This document shows, piece after piece, positions 36,401 to 46,500 of a stretch of DNA of 64,000 bases. Each line of letters opens with the position of its first letter. Within the stretch, counting starts at the first letter, position 1. Origin of the DNA: Scleropages formosus (Eukaryota > Chordata > Actinopteri > Osteoglossiformes > Osteoglossidae); contig NC_041829.1 in assembly GCF_900964775.1 (NCBI RefSeq), forward strand, positions 9,278,863 to 9,342,862, given 5' to 3'. The translations under genes were made by a program, and so were the position numbers. A model generated the notes under the pieces. It was not told the DNA's origin and ran no database searches. It worked only from the letters and a program-made list of their open reading frames with translations.

Positions 36401-38272
36401 AGCTCGGTGTGCTTTTTACTCCTGGTTGTACTACTCCACAAGCCCCTTTTGGCATCTACATTTTATGAATTTTTTCACTCCAGGTGGTTTTCTCCATGAT
36501 CTAAGTTGAATGTACATAGTATCCCATTGAAACCCCATTTGCATTGTTTCTATCACATTGTAGTCATCTTGCAATTAGGTGCTCTAATTATTTTTTTTCC
36601 TTTTAATCCTTAGATTTACAAGCAAGGTTGACTCAACCAGCTGAAGGTGAATGTCATTTACATATCTTAATGCTTCAATTTACCAGTCTTACAAAACTGG
36701 TCAGCTCCTATGTCATGTTTTTCCTCAGACTTGTATAAAATATCTGAATTCTGGACCTCCCACTCAGAACTACTGAATCGCTGTCCACATTTAAAAAGGG
36801 TCTGAAAACTCCTCTTCCAGACTTTGCCCATGATCTCTTAAGCTTGTGTAAGACGTAAATGTTCGTGCAACCTAACTGAATGATCATGCCCTTTTATACA
36901 GCTGCTAGTCCTGTATTGTACATAAATGTTTCTCAAAAAATTGAAGGTGAACAGGATTCATATATTCTGAGTTTTATGCAGCTACTCGTGTGAACATTGG
37001 TGCATGTATTAGAAAGAAACTAACTTTACCTATTCACACGTCTGCAACTGTTCTCCTAATGTAATGCACATTTTATTCTCTGATGTACATCGCTTTGGAG
37101 AAAAGCGTCTGCTAAATGAATAAATGTAAATGGATGTCGACCAGAGGTTAGGGTTTGAATTGGACATTGTTGAACCATGGGGGGGGGGTAGCAGTCACTT
37201 TACAAATAAACAGAAGACAGTGTTATTAAAATACAACTGTAATCCTGAACTGTTTCTTGTTCACTTTAAGCAGCATCAGCAATGGAGTCATCACTTTGTC
37301 CTAATGTCATTTTCTTTACAGCTGGCATCAGTCCTGCATTGAACTTGAACCTTAACAACCTGAATGTGAACACTGCTTTAAACCTGCCAACACAGCCACT
37401 GGCAACACAATGCTTCCAGCTCTCCAACATGTTCAACCCACAGTCGTAAGTCACTTTAATGGTCTTTTCTGTAACTTGCTTTTTGTTAGGCTGATTGTAG
37501 AAAGATTTAGTATCATTAGTGATGTCAACCTTCATTTAAAAAAAAGTTTAAAATTCTGCCTTTTTTACACTTTAAGCATCAGTTTAATTTGTACATACAT
37601 GCATACATAAAAACATTTCATTTTGTATTTTAGTGGTGTAATTTTGTTGTTACATTTGGCTTAAATGATGGGTCAAATTAGATGATTAAATGGGGAAACT
37701 TGCAATTCATTTAGGGAATGTGGGGTTTACCAGTGTAATGTTCACGTGACAGATCTTATTTTGAAGTTTTCCGTTTGCTTCCAGTGAAGAGGAGCCTGGC
37801 TGGGATGTGGAAATCCAAGACGATGTCATTGAAGAATGCAACAAACATGGAGGTGTTGTACATATATATGTGGACAAGAATTCACCACAGGTAACCTTTC
37901 AAATGGTGAGTCAAAAATGTTATCTCTACAACTGTGTGTATCTTTAACCACATTTTCCCCCTGTTACAGGGCAATGTGTATGTGAAGTGTCCCTCTATAC
38001 CTGTTGCTATGGCTGCAGTGAGCGCGCTACATGGTCGGTGGTTTGCAGGTACGTTACATAGCACTTCCACTTCTGGGGGCTACTTGTGTGCATTTCCAGG
38101 TCTTTGATTTAATTTTGTACTTTTGTGAACATTTAATGGGGAATAACCTTTTCCCCCCTCTCTTTCTGCAGGAAATATGATCACAGCAGCTTATGTTCCT
38201 CTCCCAACTTACCACAACCTCTTCCCAGACTCTGTGGTGGCTACTCAGCTCCTGGTGCCCTCTCGCCGGTGA
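30441..38272 (+). CDS. RBM39: RBM39 (CAPER-alpha) splicing factor and coactivator, 16 coding exons
   Basis: Coding exons: 30441-30491, 32018-32067, 32322-32513, 34329-34394, 34497-34550, 34740-34857, 35160-35312, 35405-35542, 35629-35694, 35774-35978, 36067-36153, 36614-36646, 37322-37445, 37785-37890, 37970-38048, 38172-38272. They join in phase to 540 residues (human 530). It starts MADDFDIEAMLEAPYKK. An Arg/Ser domain (about residues 35-110) is followed by RRM1 (about 150-225), RRM2 (about 245-325, with MRLYVGSLHFNITEDMLRG) and a C-terminal U2AF-homology RRM (about 447-535) ending LLVPSRR. It is a nuclear spliceosome-associated protein that also coactivates AP-1 and steroid receptors. The RRM2 helix recognised by DCAF15 with aryl-sulfonamides (TEDMLRGIFEPFGR) appears unchanged from human. 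The linker before the last RRM is Asn/Leu-rich, where human has Ala-rich sequence. The donor of 34329-34394 is weak (GTTTTT). Intact. Confidence 0.97.
31535..31590 (+). other. possible alternative (poison) exon in an RBM39 intron
   Basis: TTTGCTTCAG precedes and GTGAAG follows a 56-nt segment. Its inclusion after 30441-30491 would shift the frame of the next exon. RBM39 is known in mammals to make NMD-targeted transcripts. The surrounding 31380-31740 sequence is unique. The evidence is only splice-site shape, so the call is weak. Confidence 0.2.
32514..34328 (+). other. RBM39 intron, 1.8 kb
   Basis: AT-rich and mostly unique, with no recognisable repeat or second gene. Confidence 0.6.
34395..34496 (+). 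other. short stop-free intron of RBM39
   Basis: It is 102 nt long, begins GTTTTT (poor donor) and ends TTGCTTGCAG. It has no stop in the reading frame and its length is a multiple of three, so retention would add 34 residues between the RS domain and RRM1. Confidence 0.7.
36735..37132 (+). repeat. LINE 3' end sharing its tail with family B SINEs
   Basis: GAACTACTGAATCGCTGTCC, AAAACTCCTCTTCCAGACTT and the end TCTGCTAAATGAATAAATG match the general form of fish non-LTR element 3' ends. It sits in an RBM39 intron. The tail also appears in reverse at 49166 and 63898. Confidence 0.65.
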
Positions 38273-38570
38273 TTTGGCTGCGTGAAAAATTGCTTGTACA
38301 TCGACTGGACTGTACATATTTTTTCTTATTTTTCTCCATCTGGCAAAGTTGGACTAGCACTGATCTCGGATCAGCTTTTGTCCCAAGTAGCAAATTGCGG
38401 CAGAAATTCTCCGTAGTCTCCCTCCAAGAGGAGAACTTCGGCCTCTTCTCTCCCCCAGTAATGCATATCCTATAATTCTGTGGAGGTTTTCTGATTTTGG
38501 CAGTCAAAAGTGACGCTTAATTTGCATAACAGCATTATGCATCTAGACATTGTGAGGTTTTGACATGCAT

Positions 38571-38576
38571 AATAAA
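38571..38576 (+). terminator. RBM39: RBM39 polyadenylation signal
   Basis: AATAAA lies 300 bp after the stop codon, with TGTCTGTCAG-type GU-rich sequence about 20-30 bp downstream. Confidence 0.7.
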
Positions 38577-38599
38577 GGGACAGTAGTCATGTGCCCTGT

Positions 38600-39931
38600 C
38601 TGTCAGTTTCACCCATTGATCTTGTTACCATATGACTTGTAAATTTGATGTACATAGTTGTCTTCAGCTTTATAGCTTTGTGGCTCGCATTTTCTTTTCT
38701 TCTCCACAGTTAAGTGTTGAACTTGGAAAAAAAAGAACCTTCAAACCACCAAATTTCGTATGTTAACATTTTTAGGAGCGAGAACATCGTGATTTCTTGT
38801 CCATCTGAATATTCAATGTTTAAGCTCTATGAGCTCGAGTCTGAAGTGACAGAATTCATTTGTGTTAATTAGGAAGATCACTTGGTATTTCTAAGTATGT
38901 TTTTTAATCAGGATTTGATTTTGTAAAGAACTCTTGATTAAAATTTATTTCAAAGTTCTTGTGGTCAGTGTACTTACTGTTTTCGTCATTCAGTAGTGAA
39001 TGTGCATTTCAGCAGTACGTTTTCAACTGGATCCAAATTTAATCAACTTTTTCTGCCAAGTGACTCGTTCTCCTTTTAACAAACCATTTTAAATCACTAA
39101 AATTTATCCATTTAATTCTTTGTCCTCAACAGTATCAGGGTTATGCATTAAGCAGCTTCCACTGATTTACTCAATACAGTAGTGTAATTTCTCGTATCAG
39201 TTCTGGGTAACTACCTTGATCGGGGATACTGCAGCATGAAGTAGGATTACAACCCGGATCTTTTGACTATCACTAATCATTATGCTGTCTGCTGCCCGTA
39301 AGTGCACAAGATCACATCTTGTCTAAAGTGATGCCAGTAAGTCATGCAAGCTTATGGGAATTTGTACTCAGGTCTAGCTGTTCCTAGAAAATGGGTACAA
39401 AGTTTCCTAACATCTACGTCACATCAAGCAAAGGAGATTAATGGCTGAATGGAGCTACAGATCTGCTCTTAATAAAGGTCAGCTTGCTTTTTCTGTGGGA
39501 TTTGTATGTGCTGGTGGGGGGTGCAGGTGAGTGTGTTCAGGAGGGGTTGCCAGCAAAGGATTAAACCCTTAACCGGGTGTATTGTTGAACAATGTGTTTT
39601 GACACCCCTTCCTAGAAAGTACTTTGCCCATGTTGCTTTGTGCTCTGCATAAAGCTTTTGCACACAGTTCCCATAAACACTCATTCCGTGTTTGCACCAA
39701 TAACCAGCGACAACTTGTGCTGTAAATGACACGAGTGCTACTGTACATGTGTGGCTGCACTGTTAAAATTGCTCAAAGGACATGACTGCAACAGGCAAAT
39801 GCCATACAGAAAAAATAAGCTGGTTTGGTTTGTATTTGTGTCAGTCATGGTGGTTTGCCGTTGTCCAAGACCCAGTTAAATGTCACTCATGTTTTGCTCC
39901 AATTATTTTTGCAGAGGGTCCAGTCTTGCCT
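38600..39931. other. intergenic between RBM39 and the PDP gene
   Basis: The two genes converge here. It contains a reverse family B SINE (39165-39300). Other open frames are short and unrecognised. Confidence 0.6.
39165..39300 (-). repeat. family B SINE, reverse
   Basis: GGGTAACTACCTTGATCGGG, ATTACAACCCGGATC and GCTGTCTGCTGCCC follow the order of a reverse copy. Confidence 0.65.
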
Positions 39932-41452
39932 TTAAGAGATTGTTTCACTAGCTCCTGGCTCGAGGACAGGGCTGCTCAGGTGTACCACCACCACCGCGAT
40001 GTCATCGCGGTACATTCTTGTCAGCTCTGGCGGGAGACTCAGCATCTTGGCCAGGCGTCTGGGATCCACGGCCCCGAAGCCATCGCTGCCCAGCGCGTGG
40101 CGGAGCAGGTGGGTGGCAGCGTTCTCGTCCTCCAGCGCGGAGAGGGCTCGCACCCTGCGCTCCACCAGCAGCCTTAGCATCTGTCCCAGGGTAAAGGAGA
40201 GGCCTGAGACTGGCTTCTGCCAGTGGGCACCACTCAGGTGCTCCCCGACCACCTGCACCACGCTCTGCCGGTGCATCAGCTCCCATAAGCCGTCTGTTGC
40301 GAGGATGAGGAACTTGTCCTGGGGTCGCAGCCTGTGGTGTGTCACCTCTGGCTCTGCCGTGAGATATGGTGGTGTGTGATAGTTGGGCGGGAGCATCTTG
40401 GAAAATTCGATCCCGGGGAGCACACCTGGACGTGTCTCACAGACTCGCTTCAGGAGCTCGCCACTCCACTTGAACCTGACATCTCCGAAGGCCCGGAAGG
40501 GCATCAGGAGGCCGAGCAGCCTCCCGTGCTTGACCACGGTCTTCTCCTCCGTCGCTGGGTGTTTGGACAGCACCCTCTGCACCTCCTCTGGGTTCTCTGC
40601 GTTGTGGTCGTTGGTGACAGTCAACGCCGACCAAGTACCATCCTCTTCCTGGACACCTATGACAGCGCGACTGTCTCCAAGGTTTGCCACATGTAGGTCA
40701 GGCCCATCCAAGTGAGCCACGCATGCTGTGCAGCCCGAGAGCGCTGTCCTGAGTGGCATGTAGCGTGACACGAGCTCCCCAAAGTCAGCCTGCGCCTCCA
40801 GGGCGATATCGCTGTCCAGGCGCTTGAAGGCGTCGACAAGGGCAGTCTGCGTGTCCCTGTTACGGTCCTCCCCGAGCTCGATGAGCTCCTACCAGTAGGT
40901 CCGCAGGCTGCTGAAATACAGCTTCCCGGCATCGGTGCTGGCGTGGTCGTTTGGATGCTTGTGCCACTGCAGCACGGGCATGACGGGCCGCTCATTCTCC
41001 ACCGCCTCCTCGATGTCTTCCAGCACTTTCAGCCGGAGCAGGGACACTGCTATGTAGTAAAAGAGCCGCTCGCTGACAGCTTGAGCACATGTGTAGCCTG
41101 CATGTCCGTCAAACACGCCAAAGAGCATGGCCTTACTTTGGAGACACATGGCCGTGCTCCTTCGGTCCTCCATGGGCCAGTTCGAGGCCAGGACATTGCT
41201 GTCAAACCTGAGCACTGAGCCGGCGTTTCTTCCATCCTGTCCGTATGCTTTGAAACTGTATTCGTTGCTTTTCAAAATGTGATTAGCCTGTGATGGGGAT
41301 ATGTGGCTCCTCCTTTGTGGGAGGGGTTCTGGATGATTGATGGTGTCAGCAGCCACTGAAGGAGCAGAGTAGTGGCACCGCCTGGTGTTTGAGTCCCGGC
41401 TCCACAAAAACTGAGAGAAACGCTTGAGGTTTAGCGCTGTCCACTTCTTCAT
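39932..41452 (-). pseudogene. pyruvate dehydrogenase phosphatase catalytic subunit (PDP1-like) with one in-frame TAG
   Basis: One uninterrupted frame of 507 codons runs from ATG at 41452 to the stop at 39932, with a single TAG at 40891-40889 (codon 188). The vertebrate coding region is likewise in one exon. The N-terminus (MKKWTALNLKRFSQFLWSR) is basic and hydroxylated, as in mitochondrial presequences. PP2C motifs are EDRR (95-98), FDGHAG (114-119), ANLGDSR, HRLRPQDKFLILATDGLWE and MYRDDIAVVVV. The enzyme removes phosphate from pyruvate dehydrogenase E1-alpha in the matrix and needs Mg2+. TAG replaces the Gln of the SLRTYWQEL motif, a one-base CAG to TAG change. The 319 codons beyond it remain open and family-like, including DGLWE and HNAENPEEVQ. 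It may be a very young pseudogene, a null allele or a base-call error. It resembles PDP1 more than PDP2, and may be a paralogue. Confidence 0.85.
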
Positions 41453-41814
41453 GGTCAGGTAACCTCCGAAGTGTTTGGTGTGTCCTGTCAAGACGCATCA
41501 AGGACTTGTTACAGCTGCTCTATGTTTACATTTTGTAAAAAAAAAAAAAAAAAAAAATTAAAAAATTTTTAATTATGTGCCCCAACCAGGGTGCGCTGAT
41601 GAGCGACGGGCCCACATGTAAATAATATCTTTGTTTTGAAAATGCGGATGAATAAAAATGTGTTAAGGTCAACAACGGGACTGCGCTGAGGACTGCAATT
41701 CCTCAACAAAGTGAACTGAGATGCAAAGAGAAAATCCTTCGATTCTTACCTGGCCCACTTAGTTTTACCTGTTTTTACATTACTCGTTCTAACTGTTGCT
41801 TTTCTCCAAATAAA

Positions 41815-41995
41815 CTTACAGTGTTACTCTACTTACAATTATTCACCCATTTATACAGCTGGGTAATGTTTACTGGAGCAATTTTAGGTAACCACCTTAC
41901 TCAAGGGCATTTACAGCTGGAGGTGCGAATTGAACCTGTGACTTTTGGGTCCCAAGGCATAAGCTGCAACCACTACACTATACTACCATTTGTCT
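41815..41995 (-). repeat. family B SINE, reverse
   Basis: CTCTACTTACAATTATTCAC, TTTATACAGCTGGGTAATGT, GAATTGAACCTGTGAC and CAACCACTACACTATACTAC are all present in order. Confidence 0.85.
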
Positions 41996-42074
41996 CATTA
42001 AAGTATGTCCTGTTTTAAATTAAAATGACACCAGTGTGCCAAACTGTAAATACAATGTGTATATATGGATATAT

Positions 42075-42465
42075 GTCTGTAGAGTGCAGCTGGAAGTGCG
42101 GTGGTTAGTGCTGCTACCTTTAGACCCACAGGTTCAAGTCCCACTTCCTGCTGTAATAGCTTTGATCACAGTATTTACTTTTATTAATTTAGCCAACACT
42201 TTTCTCCAAATTGGATTACAGTATGAATCTACCTACAATTATTTACCCGTTTATACAGCTGTATAACTTTTACTGGAGCAACTTATGGTATATACCTTAC
42301 TCAAAGGTACAACGGACAGAGGTGAGATTCAAAGCTGCAACTCTAACCACAATGCTACCAGCTGTCCCGCAGCATATTTACCCTGACTCGCTCCAGTAAA
42401 ATTAATCAGTTGTATAAATGGGTAAATAATTGTAAGTCGCCTTGGAGAAAACTCGGTAAACGTGT
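42075..42465 (+). repeat. nested family B SINEs
   Basis: A + copy begins at about 42080 (head AGTGCGGTGGTTAGTGCTGC) and reaches CACAGTATTTAC at about 42180. It is interrupted by a - copy (about 42182-42370) and resumes at CATATTTACCCTGAC, ending at CTTGGAGAAAACTCGGTAAA. A TATTTAC word flanks the inserted copy as a probable target duplication. Confidence 0.75.
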
Positions 42466-42469
42466 GTAT

Positions 42470-43260
42470 AGTGCATGGTGTTCAATGGATCACTTTTAAA
42501 AAGAAGCGTACAGCGCTCACCTGGATCCCACACTCTGCCCTCTCCCGCTGCAGTATGTAAAATCCTTTAACAACTGCAGTTACACTTTAACTGTGACACC
42601 CAGGCTCCTCCGCCTCCTTTACTCTTTACCACAAGAGCTGCTGCGGGAGCACATGCTCAGCTCTGTGCCACAGTCCAACTCCACCATAAATAAAGAAGGA
42701 AATGAAACGTGCCGCCATCTTCAATCACGTTTAACCGTCTCTACAAAAAGCACTTCACCATTCTGTCGCTGGCCTAACGCCTCTTCCTCACTTACACAAC
42801 AGCTGTACATGTTACATTGACGTAAACGCCATCAATTATCTCAAGAAAAGTAAGAGTTACTCTGCAATTCACACTTTGGAGGAGAAGCAGCAGACGCGTG
42901 TGAAAACCTTAGTGTCGGCATGTTCATCGGTTACACGATACACATAGGCACACACGTTGAATTGAATTGAAGACTATTATTATTATCATTGTACTGCTGT
43001 GCAATACCACGAAATTATAGTTATGTTAAATGGTTAAAATTAATGTTTTAGTATCTTTATGTTACAGTGTTAAAAGTAATGTGATGCAGACTACACATTA
43101 AGGATGTAAGGTTGTGGATGTTGACAGTGTAATTGACACAGTCGCATGTTTGCAGTTTAAACGCAAGTGCAATCCTTTATGATATCGATTCAGAAAATGT
43201 GTGTGTGTATTTCACACTAAGGAAGCTAACTTCCTTCACCAGTAATAAAACTACAACGCG
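42470..43260. other. intergenic, upstream of NFS1
   Basis: It has no recognisable gene. A SINE-tail-like GATTCAGAAAATGTGTGTGT is at 43188. No ROMO1-like coding sequence was found here. Confidence 0.5.
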
Positions 43261-43269
43261 GTGATTTTA

Positions 43270-43355
43270 TAACTACTTCCGGGTTGGGGGTCGAGACCAA
43301 CTTCCTGTTTTCCGAACTAGCTTCCTGTTGTTTTAATCGCCGTTTCCGGTCCTGC
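43270..43355 (+). promoter_or_regulatory. NFS1: NFS1 promoter with four ETS-type sites
   Basis: CTTCCGG (43276), CTTCCTG (43301), CTTCCTG (43321) and TTTCCGG (43343) lie within 75 bp, spaced 20-25 bp. GABP/NRF-2 sites of this kind are usual in promoters of nuclear genes for mitochondrial proteins. The ATG is about 170 bp downstream and no TATA box is seen. Confidence 0.55.
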
Positions 43356-43521
43356 GAACTCTCGCCGCTGTTTGCGTAACGCGGCGTGACGCGGTATTTA
43401 TCCTTGCACGCAGTACGGCGGCTGCGCTTCCTGCCTCGTGAGCCTCATCTATCCTGTCGGCGTTGATACCGACCGGACCCGTTCCTGACATCAACTTTTC
43501 TTGGGCGTCAACGAAGGCAGG

Positions 43522-46500
43522 ATGCTGAGCAAGGCACTGATGAGGAGCTTGTTTCTGCCCCGGGGGGCGTTCGGCAAACAGGCGCTCAAGTACACGGGGA
43601 GAGCGCTGAGCGCGCAGCCCCGCGACCGCGGTGAGTGACAGTGAGAGACGCACTTCGCCGTTCTTCACCACCGTTGTTTGTCGTAGATCGCGGACTGAGC
43701 GAGCGCGTCTTTCGGGCTCGTTGCGCTCTGTGACGTCACTGTCGGATTCTGTCTGTATCTGTGACAGTCGCCCTGTCACTTACTGTCTGACTGTGACTAC
43801 TAACTCTGTATCTGTGGCTCGGAACCTCTGTGACTGGACCGTCTGTCTGTCTCTCTGTGACTCTGACTCAGTGTCTGACTGACACTGTATCTGACTGAAC
43901 CAATAATGACTGTGACTGACTGTGACCCCTCTCTGCACTCACACACTTTGTCTCTCCATCTCACCTCGCAGAGATCATTAAAAGCAGGGAGCTGGAGAAG
44001 GAGGAGTTGCGCCCCCTCTACATGGACTTCCAGGCCACCACACCTATGGTACTAGTCGCATTTTTACCCAGAAATCAGAACCGGCAGAACGAGCTTCGTT
44101 GCCAAGTATCTTCGCACATACAAGGGATTTGTCTTGCTGACAGAAACTTCCACAGCACGGACAGAATGACAGTGACAAGATATAGATGAGAAGATAGAAT
44201 ATGTGAATAAAGAATAAAAAATATGTAAAAATATAAAGTACACAATATACAAAAAGTAGTCACTAGACATAATGCTCTGGGTCCTATGGTAAAACCATGG
44301 TGAAACCCCATGTTGTTTACGGCGTAAGCAGAATTGCGAGAATCCAAACGCGATATTTGTGTTGTCGTGTTTTGCTGAGCTCTCGGTGTCCCAGCTGAGA
44401 CGTCCTCTTCCTGCAGGACCCTCGCGTTCTGGACGCGATGCTTCCTTACCAGGTGAATTACTACGGTAACCCCCATTCGAGGACCCACGCGTACGGCTGG
44501 GAGAGCGAGAGCGCCATGGAGAAGGCCCGGAAAGTGAGTCCCGTGATTTTGACTCAACAATTACCATACAAGGCAATTTATTGTAGCTTGGTTCCACAAA
44601 ATAAAAACGTAGCATGACTCAGCAGATCTCCCAGCGCCCCTTGGAAGCGCAGTGTGGTCTTGGGTGCGGGGGGTGCAGCGCGTAAAAAAAAAAAATAAAT
44701 AAATCTTGCGAACCGCAACTGTACTTATTTATTGATGTTTCCGTTGTGCTGAAACAATGCGTGTGTGTTCTTGGTGCAGCAAGTAGCGGATTTGATTGGC
44801 GCCGATCCCAGGGAGATCATCTTCACCAGTGGGGCCACCGAGTCCAACAACATGTCAATCAAGGTGAGCTAAGGACCGAAGGCGAGGATCAAGCAAATCC
44901 CCCCCCAGCGGATTTTTACCAGGCACTAAAAATAAACTGCTGTGTCATGGTAGAGTGAGAACAAGTCCGTGACAAGAATTTTATCAATAATTACGATTAA
45001 ACGCACTCCTTCCGCATGATGACTCTTTTTCCCATTCGTTCTGACTCTGCTCTTCAAGATGACGTGGTGTGAAGTTTGTACTCTACTTTATAGAGCTGGG
45101 TCTTTTTTTACTGTATAATTTAGGGTATGTACCTTGATCGAGGATACTAAGATGGAGCAGGAGTCAAACCTGGGGCTTTCGGATTCTAAAGCAACAGCCC
45201 TAACAACTGTGCCTTCAGCTGTCCCTAAAGAATGTACTGGAATGTTTGAGCCTTTTTTTTTTTTATTTTTTTTTTAAACAAAATCGTTTGTTTGTTTGGC
45301 TGTATTCCTCATTCAGGGGGTTGCAAGGTTTTACAAGGCCAAGAAGAAACACATCATAACCACCCAGACAGAGCACAAGTGTGTCCTGGACTCGTGCCGA
45401 GTGCTGGAGGCCGAAGGATTCGAGGTCACCTACCTTCCGGTGAAAATAAACGGCTTGTTGGACCTGAAGGCAAGATCCCTCCCCGCTAAACGTGTTGCTT
45501 TAAGTCCTCTGGACACCCATGTGTTTTCGTCAGCTCCCCACAACCAACTAAGCTCAGCTTAAGAGCTGGGATGTAAAGTTGATAACTCATTTTCTTTGTT
45601 TGGTAACATGGTTTTTCTTGAGAACCTAAAGGCTTTGAATGGCGGAAAACAATGGCTGCGGTCTGGAAAAAAAGGGGGCGGTGCGCAAGTTGTCCTCCTG
45701 TTCTCACGTGATCCGCTACAATGTTTCAGCAACTGGAGGAAAGCATACGACCGGATACGAGTCTGGTCTCCGTGATGACCGTCAACAATGAAATTGGAGT
45801 CAAACAGCCGGTCAAAGAAATTGGTACGTTTTCCGTTCTACTCGAGTTTTCCCCCTCAGTTTTAGTTTAGTTCTACTTTTCCATTTCCAGTTTGCACCGT
45901 CCGCAACTGCCCTGCTGCCTCACGCTTATTGAACGTAAAGGCTGCGTCACTCTGTTTAATTACCCCGTGGGCCAGGGTCGCTCTGTTTTTACTCACTGGA
46001 CCGTATCACGGCGTGTAGGGTAGTGATTCAAGGAGTGATACTATTTCTCCGGAAACTCAAGTCCTCCATGCAAATCCGCTTATGGTTTCCCTCAGCGAAT
46101 TGGTGGCAGAATTAGGATATCGAGCTACAGAATACCTGGTTGCTGTTGCATAACGAAACGTCCCAGACCCGAGCTGCAGATGTCTTACGGGTGCGTTTAA
46201 GCGCTGTCGACCTCCTTCATTTGGCTCATCATTAACACATCCCGGTCATTTTCAGGTGAAATCTGCCGCTCCAGGAATGTGTTCTTCCACACAGACGCCG
46301 CCCAGGCGATCGGAAAAATTCCCATTGATGTTTCGGACTGGAAGGTTGACCTCATGTCCATCAGCGGACACAAAATATATGGCCCTAAAGGTAAAGCAGC
46401 GACCACAGACTTCTTAAATTTTTTTTTTTTTGTATCCCTACAAATGCATCTGGCATCTTCTCTCCATTGCAGAATTTTACATCACACACTGCATTCACAC

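Noticed and set aside
40889-40891. TAG as a recoded codon
   Set aside because: Vertebrate recoding to selenocysteine uses TGA, and no readthrough context was recognisable; kept only as one option to test.
41453-41491. Longer start for the PDP gene
   Set aside because: The upstream codon is TTG; the first ATG at 41452 gives a good presequence-like N-terminus.
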